64,000 nt of DNA from assembly GCF_045291545.1 (NCBI RefSeq), contig NZ_CP149514.1:2782809-2846808 (forward strand). The letters are read 5' to 3'. This document shows positions 52,913 to 59,872 of the stretch, in pieces. The translations under genes were made by a program, and so were the position numbers. Under the pieces are notes generated by a model. It was not told where the DNA came from, did not search any database, and saw only the letters and a list, made by a program, of their open reading frames with translations. This DNA comes from Gallaecimonas sp045291545. GTDB taxonomy: Bacteria; Pseudomonadota; Gammaproteobacteria; Enterobacterales; Gallaecimonadaceae. Position 1 is the first letter of the stretch; each line of letters starts with the position of its first letter.

Positions 52913-53037
52913 AACCACCTCCAATACGTTGGCCAAGGTGTTTTGCATTAACCTTGGTGTCGCCACCCATCCCTGGGGCTTGGGTCCGGCTCGGCCATCC
53001 ACGGCCTCGCGTACTCAGCTTGCTGAGTGATGTTAAA
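52913..53037. other. Hairpin-rich spacer between hsdM and hsdS
   Basis: This stretch contains a perfect hairpin ACTCAGC-TT-GCTGAGT (53013-53028), GGCC repeats around CCATCCAC and the dyad CCAAGGTGTT/ACCTTGG. It resembles a dispersed extragenic repeat rather than coding DNA. It breaks the otherwise very tight operon and may tune hsdS expression. Confidence 0.5.
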
Positions 53038-54582
53038 TCACTCATCATCGCCTCCGGCGCACGCTGCGTACCCCAACTCCTTCAGATACTTTGCCATCTC
53101 GGTTTCCAGTTCGGTCAGTTGTGCTTTTAGCTGCTCACGCTCGGCGCGTACCGCCATCAGGTCGATTTCTTCCTCTTCTTCAAAGGTATCGACATAGCGG
53201 GGGATATTGAGGTTGTAGTCGTTGTCCTGGATTTCTTTGAGGCTGGCCACATAGGCGTATTTGTCGACATTGGCGCCGCCGTTGTAGGTGGCGACGATCT
53301 TCTTGATGTTGTCGTCGGTGAGCTGGTTCTGGTTTTTGCCCGCCTTAAAGTCGCGGCTGGCGTCGATAAACATCACTTTGTCGTCGAATTTGTCTTTACG
53401 GAACACCAGGATGGCGGCGGGGATGCCGGTGCCGAAGAACAGCTTTTCCGGCAGGCCAATCACGGCGTCCAGCAGGTTTTCGTCAATCAGCTTTTGGCGG
53501 ATTTTACCTTCGCTTGAACCCCGGAACAGCACGCCGTGGGGCACCACTACCGCCATGCGGCCGCTTTTGGGTTTGAGGGTTTCAATCATGTGCAGGATAA
53601 AGGCGTAGTCGCCTTTGGTTTTGGGTGGGACGCCGCGGCGGAAGCGGCTGAACTTGTCGTGCTCGGCTTCGTCATGGCCCCATTTGTCCAAAGAGAACGG
53701 CGGGTTGGCGGTGACGATGTCGAACAGCATCAGCTCGCCGTTTTTGTCCAGCAGCTTGGGGTTACGGATGGTGTCGCCCCATTCGATTTTGTGGTTGTCT
53801 TCGCCGTGCAGGAACATGTTCATCTTGGCCAGTGACCAGGTAGAGCCGATGGCCTCTTGCCCGTAGAGGGCGTATTGCTTACTGCCGTGGTTGGCCACTA
53901 CTTTGCGGCCACACTTCATCAGGAGGGAGCCAGAACCACAGGCCGGATCACAGATGCTCATGCCGGGCTCGGGGGCCAGCAGCTCGGCAATCAGGTCAGA
54001 GACTTCTGGCGGGGTATAAAACTCACCGGCTTTCTGGCCGCCGCTGGCTGCAAAGTTTTTGATGAGGTATTCGTAGGCGTTGCCGATCACATCCAGGGTG
54101 CCAACGCGGCTGGGCTTGAGGTTGAGCTCCGGCTTGGCAAAGTCTTCCAAGAGGTGGCGCAAAATGGTGTTCTTTTGCTTCTCTTCGCCCAGTTTGTCGG
54201 TGTTAAAGCTGATGTCCTGGAACACGCTTTTGCCGGCGTCTTTGAGTTTGGTGCCGTTGGCTTCTTCAATGGCGTGCAGGGCCTGGTCAATGCGCTCGCC
54301 GTTACCGGGTTCATGGCGGTGCTCCCACAGGGCGTAGAAGCTGGATTGCTTGGGCAGCACAAAGCGCTCGTTTTTCATCATCTCTTCGATGAGCTGTGGC
54401 TCGTCGCCGTACTGGGCTTTGTAATCGTCATAGTGGTCTTGCCATACATCGGAGATGTACTTCAAAAACAGCATGGTGAGGATGAAGTCTTTGTAGGTGT
54501 CGGCGCTGATGGTGCCGCGAAAGGTGTCACAGGCGGCCCACAGGGCTTTGTTAATGCTGTCTTGGTTGATTTTGTCGGTCAC
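53038..54582 (-). CDS. hsdM: Type I DNA methyltransferase HsdM
   Basis: The 514-residue N6-adenine methyltransferase subunit has an N-terminal helical domain (TYKDFILTMLFLKYISDVW) and SAM motif I CDPACGSGS (211-219). Catalytic motif IV is NPPF (293-296), with EFYTPPEVSDLIAELL before the fold. The acidic EEEEEID and the C-terminal coiled coil (REQLKAQLTELETEMAKYL) contact HsdS. It starts 3 bp after dinD. Confidence 0.95.
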   Translation of the reverse strand: MTDKINQDSINKALWAACDTFRGTISADTYKDFILTMLFLKYISDVWQDHYDDYKAQYGDEPQLIEEMMKNERFVLPKQSSFYALWEHRHEPGNGERIDQALHAIEEANGTKLKDAGKSVFQDISFNTDKLGEEKQKNTILRHLLEDFAKPELNLKPSRVGTLDVIGNAYEYLIKNFAASGGQKAGEFYTPPEVSDLIAELLAPEPGMSICDPACGSGSLLMKCGRKVVANHGSKQYALYGQEAIGSTWSLAKMNMFLHGEDNHKIEWGDTIRNPKLLDKNGELMLFDIVTANPPFSLDKWGHDEAEHDKFSRFRRGVPPKTKGDYAFILHMIETLKPKSGRMAVVVPHGVLFRGSSEGKIRQKLIDENLLDAVIGLPEKLFFGTGIPAAILVFRKDKFDDKVMFIDASRDFKAGKNQNQLTDDNIKKIVATYNGGANVDKYAYVASLKEIQDNDYNLNIPRYVDTFEEEEEIDLMAVRAEREQLKAQLTELETEMAKYLKELGYAACAGGDDE

Positions 54583-54585
54583 TGC

Positions 54586-55422
54586 TTAATCCTCTGACGA
54601 TGTGTCCTGCAGCTTTTTGGCGGCAGATTCTATTTGTTTGATGCTGTTGTCTGGTGTGGGCAGGTTCTCGGGCATGGTGCCCCCCAACTCGACTATGGTT
54701 TGGCGTACCTTTCGGCCAACCTCGAAGTGCGTTTCATTGGCCTGGCGTTTGCCCTGAACCTGATCGCGGCGCAGCTTTTCTTCTGTTTGGGTGGCGCGAA
54801 AGAGGTTGGCAGCCAGCTCGGTGGAGCCCATGTGAACCAGGATCTTCTGGCTTTTCTTCAGCCCTTTTTTGGCGTAAATAGCCTTTTGGTCCAGGCCGCC
54901 GTACAGGCCCTGATAACCGTGGTTTTGGAAGATAGCGAAATCCAGGCCTGTTGCCACACCCGCCTGCTGTGCCGCTTCGACCAGTTGCTTGTTATGCTCT
55001 TTCAGTTCATTGCGCAGGAATAGGCGTTTCTCGTCTTCCCTTAGTTGCTTGAAGGCTTCGTCGTCAGCGAGCTCCTGGCGGCGAGTTTGCACAGCAAAGT
55101 AGGTTTGCCCTGCTGCTATGACGGGTTTGGATGGATCGCCATTTTGTACCACCAGGTAGCAGGCGTAACGGGAGAGCTGGATATCATCCAGGGGGCGTTG
55201 TGAGCCTGAGCCCAGAGCAACCATTTTGGTGGTATCAACGAAATGGTCTGCAATAGCATGGCCACTGCTCTCACAAGCCTGTTTGGCTTTCTGGATAACA
55301 TTGAGGAAGTTTCTCCAGTCTTTGTAATCCAGTAGTGGTGCCAGTGCTCTGGCCGACCAAAACTCGATCCCGTCTGAGCTGATCACCTTTAATGCCTCGA
55401 AGGACTCGTGCTGCTCGTTCAT
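54586..55422 (-). CDS. dinD: DinD, DNA-damage-inducible protein D homologue
   Basis: The 278-residue protein matches E. coli DinD along most of its length: WSARALAPLLDYKDWRNF, LSRYACYLVVQNGDPSKP, VIAAGQTYFAVQTRRQEL, HNKQLVEAAQQAGVATG, and ILVHMGSTELAANLFRAT. DinD of E. coli is an SOS gene that inhibits RecA strand exchange. Here it lies within a restriction operon, four bases overlapping the half-HsdS gene. An obvious LexA box was not found in the 200 bp upstream of the operon. Confidence 0.93.
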   Translation of the reverse strand: MNEQHESFEALKVISSDGIEFWSARALAPLLDYKDWRNFLNVIQKAKQACESSGHAIADHFVDTTKMVALGSGSQRPLDDIQLSRYACYLVVQNGDPSKPVIAAGQTYFAVQTRRQELADDEAFKQLREDEKRLFLRNELKEHNKQLVEAAQQAGVATGLDFAIFQNHGYQGLYGGLDQKAIYAKKGLKKSQKILVHMGSTELAANLFRATQTEEKLRRDQVQGKRQANETHFEVGRKVRQTIVELGGTMPENLPTPDNSIKQIESAAKKLQDTSSED

Positions 55423-56024
55423 TGCCCTACCTCCTTGTTGAATAAGTCTGCGGCTACGGCATTCATCATGCGCTCGCCGTTCTCGATGAGATTTTCCAGC
55501 AGCCGCTGTTCTTCGCGCAGGGTATGGGCCATGGCGATGATACCGTGTTGCCTGGTGAGTGGCGGGACTGCGATGGGGGCCTCTTCCAGCACGGTACGGC
55601 GAATGCTCTTGGTGAGGGTGCCTTCGGCATGCAGTTCGAAGTAACGCTGGCAGGGCAGCTGATTGAGCTGCCAGGCAAGGAATTCCGGTATCAGTGCATC
55701 AGGTTGTGGCCGCACCACATAAAAGTGCGGGGCTGCAACAGCTGGCATTAGGGCATGCCGGGTATCAACCAGCACGGCATAGTTTTGGTTGCCCCGTGCT
55801 GCCACCAGAATATCCCCGGTTTGCAGCCAGTACGGCGCTTTCTTGCCCGTTGCTTCACTGCGCACGCAGTTCATCCAGTCGACACCGAACTCTGACGAGG
55901 TGTCTTTCATCTGCACCACGGTCAGATCCCCCTCGGGGTGCTCAGGGATCTTGCCGCGAAACGGATAACCGGCGCTGATTGTGGCTATTTGATGCAGCTT
56001 TAATTTCACAAAAATTCTCGTCAT
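55419..56024 (-). CDS. Half-size HsdS-like protein with a single recognition domain
   Basis: The 201-residue protein resembles one half of an HsdS. A recognition domain (ATISAGYPFRGKIPEHPEGD, LQTGDILVAARGNQNYAVLVD, LPCQRYFELHAEGTLTKSIRRTVLEEAPIAVPPLTRQHGIIAMA) is followed by a helical conserved region (REEQRLLENLIENGERMMNAVAADLF). Half-S proteins can pair with HsdM as dimers to read palindromic sites. Encoding it upstream of dinD and hsdM, beside a full HsdS, could give the operon a second specificity. The start codon lacks a clear ribosome site. Confidence 0.75.
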   Translation of the reverse strand: MTRIFVKLKLHQIATISAGYPFRGKIPEHPEGDLTVVQMKDTSSEFGVDWMNCVRSEATGKKAPYWLQTGDILVAARGNQNYAVLVDTRHALMPAVAAPHFYVVRPQPDALIPEFLAWQLNQLPCQRYFELHAEGTLTKSIRRTVLEEAPIAVPPLTRQHGIIAMAHTLREEQRLLENLIENGERMMNAVAADLFNKEVGQ

Positions 56025-56255
56025 CGTTAATGATGCTTTGGCCAGTGTCTATGATGAGACTCTGTTCCGTCAATACAAAGCTCGATTTTTTTGCATCAAT
56101 GAAGATGAAGTTTTGTGTATGGCTTTCACATGTGAAAGTTTCCCTCCGCAAAAAACGCTCTAAGTGCCCAAATTGGACAACTACAGCGACGAGGATTTCG
56201 CCAGGCCCCCGGTACGCTCTTGCATGCTGATGATTGCTACGAGGAGACCATCTGC
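56025..56255. promoter_or_regulatory. Divergent control region with a 16-bp palindrome
   Basis: This is the gap between the hsd operon and the HTH-repA-repC operon. CTTTCACATGTGAAAG (56123-56138) is a perfect palindrome and a likely operator for one or both. A minus-strand TTGACG near 56069-56074 could be part of the hsd promoter. Confidence 0.55.
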
Positions 56256-56591
56256 ATGCGTGAACAAAATCCGTCAGTTTATAGTGATCCTAACGGGTCA
56301 ATTCTGAAAGAGCTTTATGAGCTGAAACAGCTGGTGCGCCAGCAAGGCCAGGCGCTGAAGGAGGTGCTTTGTGCCGAAGAGTGTGCCGAGCTATTGGGGG
56401 TTTCAGTTAGTTATGTGTACCGGCTGACTAGCGAAAAACGCCTGCCGCATTACAAGCCCCAGGGTAAGAAGATCTACTTTAAGCGCGATGAGCTGCTGGA
56501 CTGGCTGCTCTCTCACCGTATCTCCCCAGACACCGAGCTGACTGAGCATGTAGCCAAGCGCGTGCGGCAAGCCCGCCATGGGCGGCTGTGA
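56256..56591 (+). CDS. Excisionase/AlpA-like helix-turn-helix protein
   Basis: I start at ATG 56256 after GAGGAG (111 residues). The C-terminal half is a MerR-like excisionase domain: VLCAEECAELLGVSVSYVYRLTSEKRLPHYKPQGKKIYFKRDELLDWLLSHRI. Such proteins regulate excision or the adjoining operon on integrative elements. It precedes repA with overlapping ends and faces the divergent hsd operon, so the palindrome at 56123-56138 is a candidate target. Confidence 0.88.
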   Translation: MREQNPSVYSDPNGSILKELYELKQLVRQQGQALKEVLCAEECAELLGVSVSYVYRLTSEKRLPHYKPQGKKIYFKRDELLDWLLSHRISPDTELTEHVAKRVRQARHGRL

Positions 56592-56598
56592 GGCTGTA

Positions 56599-57450
56599 AT
56601 GGAGCAGGATCTCATCGCATCTCACTGGCCCCTGGATCTTCAGGCGGCCTTTACCGAACCTCCCAAGCCAATTGACTTTGTCTTACCGGGCCTGCCGGTG
56701 GGCTGTGTCGGAGCCTTGGTGTCACCAGGCGGTGCCGGCAAATCCATGCTGGCACTGCAGTTGGCAATGCAGATAGCCGGCGGGCCGGACTGGCTCGATC
56801 TTGGCAGGCTGGAACAGGGAGCTGTGCTCTACCTGCCTGCCGAGGACCCTCTGCCGGTGCTACACCACCGCTTGTTCGCTTTGGGTCAGAACCTTGATGC
56901 AGGGCAGCGTGTGGCGCTTGAGCGTGACCTTAAGTTGATACCGCTTCAGGGAGCCAGCCCCAACCTGTTGGACAGCCAATGGCTGGAAGCGATTGCCCTT
57001 TGGGCTGAGGGCGTGAGGTTGGTAGTTATCGACACCCTCCGGCGTTTTCATAATGCCGACGAGAACGCGGCCTGTGCCATGACGCAGGTGCTGGGTCAGT
57101 TGGAACGGCTGGCCATGGGGCAGGGATGCGCCGTGCTGTTTTTGCACCACACCAGCAAGTTGGCCGCCTTCCAGGAGGTTGGCGATCAGCAGCAGGCCAG
57201 CCGTGGTTCGTCTGTGCTGGTAGACAATGTGCGTTGGCAGGGCTACCTCGCCACCATGACCAGGAAGGAGGCGCAGCAGCTGGGCATATCGGCACAGCAG
57301 AGCCATCGCTACGTGCGGTTTGGGGTCAGTAAAAGCAACTATATGCAGCCACTACCAGAGCGCTGGCTGGTGCGAGAGGAAGATGGCGTGCTACACCCTG
57401 CCAGGTTGGACGTAGCACGCCGAGCGGGAGGCAAACGTGCCTTGCTTTGA
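56599..57450 (+). CDS. repA: IncQ/RSF1010-type RepA helicase
   Basis: I start at ATG 56599, which has a GAGG site; an ATG seven codons earlier is also possible. The 283-residue protein closely follows RSF1010 RepA (279): VGALVSPGGAGKSMLALQLA (Walker A at 42-49), VLYLPAEDPLPVLHHRL, LVVIDTLRRFHNADENA, VLFLHHTSK, GDQQQASRGSSVLVDNVRW and VRFGVSKSNY. RepA is the hexameric helicase of IncQ plasmids. Its presence in a chromosomal island implies autonomous replication after excision. The 3' end overlaps repC. Confidence 0.92.
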   Translation: MEQDLIASHWPLDLQAAFTEPPKPIDFVLPGLPVGCVGALVSPGGAGKSMLALQLAMQIAGGPDWLDLGRLEQGAVLYLPAEDPLPVLHHRLFALGQNLDAGQRVALERDLKLIPLQGASPNLLDSQWLEAIALWAEGVRLVVIDTLRRFHNADENAACAMTQVLGQLERLAMGQGCAVLFLHHTSKLAAFQEVGDQQQASRGSSVLVDNVRWQGYLATMTRKEAQQLGISAQQSHRYVRFGVSKSNYMQPLPERWLVREEDGVLHPARLDVARRAGGKRALL

Positions 57451-58276
57451 ATTGACCCATGCCCGGCACGACCATATGCACTGTCTGGCGCCAGGATTGT
57501 TCAGAGCCATCTCTCGTGGCCAGCGCCGCCGAGACAAGCTGGATGTGGTGTATCGATTCGGTGGGGGCAATCAGATTGAGTTTTCCGGGCCAGAACCCTT
57601 GGGGGCTGACGATTTGCGCGTACTTCAAGGGTTGGTTGCCCTGGCTGGTATCGAGGACTACAGCGCCATCATCGAACCCATTGCCGCTACCGGGGAGGGC
57701 AACACCTTGCGGACCCTGCTAGAGCCTCGCTGGGCAGCCAATCAGCAACGCGTCTTGGTGGTCAAAAGCAGCCTGCGCAAACTGGCCAAGGAGATAGGCT
57801 ACGCCAACCCTCGTGACACCAATACAGTGCGCCGCTGTGTCGAGCGGTTGTGGAAGGTGTCGGTGATAGCCCAGGTGGCTGGCCAGCGCAGCGGTTTTCG
57901 TCTGCTGGCGAACTATGCCAGCGACGCCCTGACCGATGGGCTCTTTGTGGCGCTTAATCCTTTGCTGACCTCCGCCATTATGGGCACTGGCCGCCATGTT
58001 CGTATCGACATGACAGAGGTGCGGCGCCTGAATAGCAGCATCACCAGATTGTTACATCAACGGCTATGTGCCTGGGTCGATGGTGGCCAGAGTAGAGTGG
58101 TGCAGTTAGACACCTTGGTTGCTTATGTCTTTCCTGAGGAAGCCAGCATGGCCACCCGCCGCAAGCGGCAATCGCGAGTCCGCAAGGCATTGGGTGAGCT
58201 AGCCGAATTGGGCTGGTTTATCAATGAACATGCCAAGGGGCGGTTCACCATAGGCCGGCCTGCGCTATCACGATAA
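57437..58276 (+). CDS. repC: IncQ/RSF1010-type RepC replication initiator
   Basis: The start is GTG 57437, with a GGGAGG site inside repA. The 279-residue protein (RSF1010 RepC is 283) matches throughout: HCLAPGLFRAISRGQRRRDKLDV, IEFSGPEPLGADDLRVLQGLVAL, IERLWKVS-like VERLWKVSVIAQV, LLHQRLCAWVD and RKRQSRVRKALGELAELGW. RepC binds iterons to open the IncQ origin. Three tandem 21-22 bp repeats begin at the stop codon. The RepB primase of RSF1010 is not encoded in the window, so priming would need the host or another source. Confidence 0.92.
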   Translation: MPCFELTHARHDHMHCLAPGLFRAISRGQRRRDKLDVVYRFGGGNQIEFSGPEPLGADDLRVLQGLVALAGIEDYSAIIEPIAATGEGNTLRTLLEPRWAANQQRVLVVKSSLRKLAKEIGYANPRDTNTVRRCVERLWKVSVIAQVAGQRSGFRLLANYASDALTDGLFVALNPLLTSAIMGTGRHVRIDMTEVRRLNSSITRLLHQRLCAWVDGGQSRVVQLDTLVAYVFPEEASMATRRKRQSRVRKALGELAELGWFINEHAKGRFTIGRPALSR

Positions 58277-58331
58277 TGGTCACAGACCATCACGAAAGTG
58301 GTCACAAAGCTCACGATAATGGTCACAAACC
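58267..58331. repeat. Three tandem iterons after repC (candidate oriV)
   Basis: Repeats at 58267-58288, 58289-58310 and 58311-58331 share CACGA-AA/AAG-TGGTCACA. The first and third have the exact core CACGATAATGGTCACA. The period of 21-22 bp and the place right after the initiator gene fit an IncQ-like origin, where RSF1010 has 3.5 direct repeats. Confidence 0.85.
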
Positions 58332-58390
58332 AATTGAGCGAAACCCAGGTGCTACTTGGGCTGCAGGGCGATCCTGAAATCCGATCTAGA

Positions 58391-58564
58391 TTATCTAAGA
58401 TCATCTACACCAGCGCTGGGTGGCGCCGGCGCTTTTGTTGGCTCTTCCTGGCCAGGATCCGCTTCTTGCTCTAACTGGTTAAGTATCAGCGCAGCCTGCT
58501 GTTTGGCGGCCGCGACCACTTCAGGCTTTTCACTGGCCAGGATCTCGTCGAGGGTGCGTCCCAT
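58391..58564 (-). CDS. Small protein downstream of the integrase (57 aa)
   Basis: The frame opens at ATG 58564, six bases after the integrase stop, and encodes 57 residues. The helical, charged N-terminus is MGRTLDEILASEKPEVVAAA and the tail is proline/acid-rich (EPTKAPAPPSAGVDDLR). No domain is recognised. The start resembles N-termini of small plasmid regulators, but no helix-turn-helix is present. Its position suggests co-transcription with int. Confidence 0.5.
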   Translation of the reverse strand: MGRTLDEILASEKPEVVAAAKQQAALILNQLEQEADPGQEEPTKAPAPPSAGVDDLR

Positions 58565-58570
58565 CTTCTA

Positions 58571-59710
58571 TCACTCTAATACGTTGGGGAAATCCAGCAT
58601 GGCATCTCTTCGCCGTGATTCAAGGATGTCTGCATAGATCTCTGTTGTTCTCAATTCACTGTACCCCAGCAAGCGAGATAGGGCATAGATATCGACGCCG
58701 CGGTTAAGCTGGATCACGGCGAAGGTATGACGCGCGCTGTGGAAGGTCACCTTCTTGGTTATACCCGCCTGCAACGCCCAGCGGGTGAGCTCCATGTTGT
58801 GCCAGGCCGAGTATTTCAGCCCCTTGAAGATCCGCTCTGTTGCCTTGCCAGGGCGCCCCATCAGCTGCATCGCCATGTCATTCAGATCCAGGTATTGCAG
58901 GCCGCTGGTCTTCTTCTGGGTGAAGACGATGCGGTAATGGCCGTAGAAGGGTTCAAGCTCTGCCCAGGTCAACTTGTGAATGTCGGACCAGCGCAAGCCA
59001 GTGCAACAAGAGAACAGAAAGGCACGCTTAAGAACGTCGTAGCGGCACTCAGCCTGTGCCAAGGCTCGTACCTCGTCTTCGGTCAGATAAACCCGTTTGT
59101 TCTTCTCTCCTTGGATGGCTTTGACACGCCGCACCGGATTATCCATCAGTAGCCGCTCCTGCTCTGCTTGGTTCAGGGCAGCCCTCAACTTGTTGAAGTA
59201 GGCACTTTGGGTGTTGCGGCTCAGTGGCGCGCCGCTTTTGGTGCGTGCCTTGTGCATCAGGTAGTGCCGAAAACCCTCCAGGAACAGCTGATCGACTTCC
59301 TCTAAAGTCAGGTCCGGCAGTTTATGGAACTGGCGCAAATGCTTGAGGGTAGACACCCAGATGGAATGGTTGCTCTTGCTGCCTGCCGCCTTTTGGTCGG
59401 TCACTTCCTGGAAGTACTCGAAGAAGCTGGCCTTGTGGGCATTTGAGAAATCCAGGTGGTGTTTGCCGGTCTCGTATTCGAAGAGCCGCTTGGCGCGGAT
59501 GGCTTCGGCTGCTCGCTGGGTTTCTTTGTTGTGAAGCCGCTGTGCCGGGGTGCGTGGCTTGTCGTACAGGAAGAGATCCAGGCTCTCTCTGCTGCGCTTG
59601 TGCTTGCGGATACCCGTGGCGGGGTCAAGGTAGGAGCCGGCGTAGTAGGTTAAGCGCAGAGCGCGCTTGCCTTCGGCGTCCGGTGCGCGGTATTCGATGC
59701 TGATCTTCAT
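58571..59710 (-). CDS. int: Tyrosine recombinase (integrase) of the mnmE island
   Basis: I start at ATG 59710 after GGGGGAC (379 residues); a TTG eight codons upstream is less likely. The protein has an N-terminal arm-binding region, a SAM-like core-binding domain (about 90-190) and the catalytic domain. Catalytic residues are R240 (TGLRWSDI), K267, H324 and R327 (HSARHTF) and nucleophile Y359 (TTEIYADI). The residue usually His or Trp before the nucleophile is Tyr (Y350, LLGYSELRTTEIY). The architecture resembles integrases common in Bacteroidetes elements more than the P4/SGI1 type. GGGGTAC words upstream (59725-59764) may be arm sites. Confidence 0.93.
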   Translation of the reverse strand: MKISIEYRAPDAEGKRALRLTYYAGSYLDPATGIRKHKRSRESLDLFLYDKPRTPAQRLHNKETQRAAEAIRAKRLFEYETGKHHLDFSNAHKASFFEYFQEVTDQKAAGSKSNHSIWVSTLKHLRQFHKLPDLTLEEVDQLFLEGFRHYLMHKARTKSGAPLSRNTQSAYFNKLRAALNQAEQERLLMDNPVRRVKAIQGEKNKRVYLTEDEVRALAQAECRYDVLKRAFLFSCCTGLRWSDIHKLTWAELEPFYGHYRIVFTQKKTSGLQYLDLNDMAMQLMGRPGKATERIFKGLKYSAWHNMELTRWALQAGITKKVTFHSARHTFAVIQLNRGVDIYALSRLLGYSELRTTEIYADILESRRRDAMLDFPNVLE

Positions 59711-59872
59711 GAGTGTCCCCCAAAAGTACCCCAAGAGGTTACTTCGGGGTACTCTCGGGGTAAATTCTCACGAAACAAGATCAGGCAAGAACAGCCAGTA
59801 AAAAACAAAGCCCAGCATTTACAATGGCTTATGTTATTTCTGGCTGCTTTTTATTGCTGATTTTTCACCACA

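Noticed and set aside
52913..53002. N-terminal extension of HsdS
   Set aside because: The extra 30 codons fall in the hairpin spacer, and ATG 52912 has a strong GGAGGT site and the standard MVPNGWK opening.
56025..56255. LexA box controlling dinD and the hsd operon
   Set aside because: No CTG-N10-CAG with the usual AT core was recognised. The palindrome there is of a different type.
58267..58331. CRISPR array
   Set aside because: The repeats abut with a 21-22 bp period and no spacers, and no cas genes exist in the window. They are iterons.
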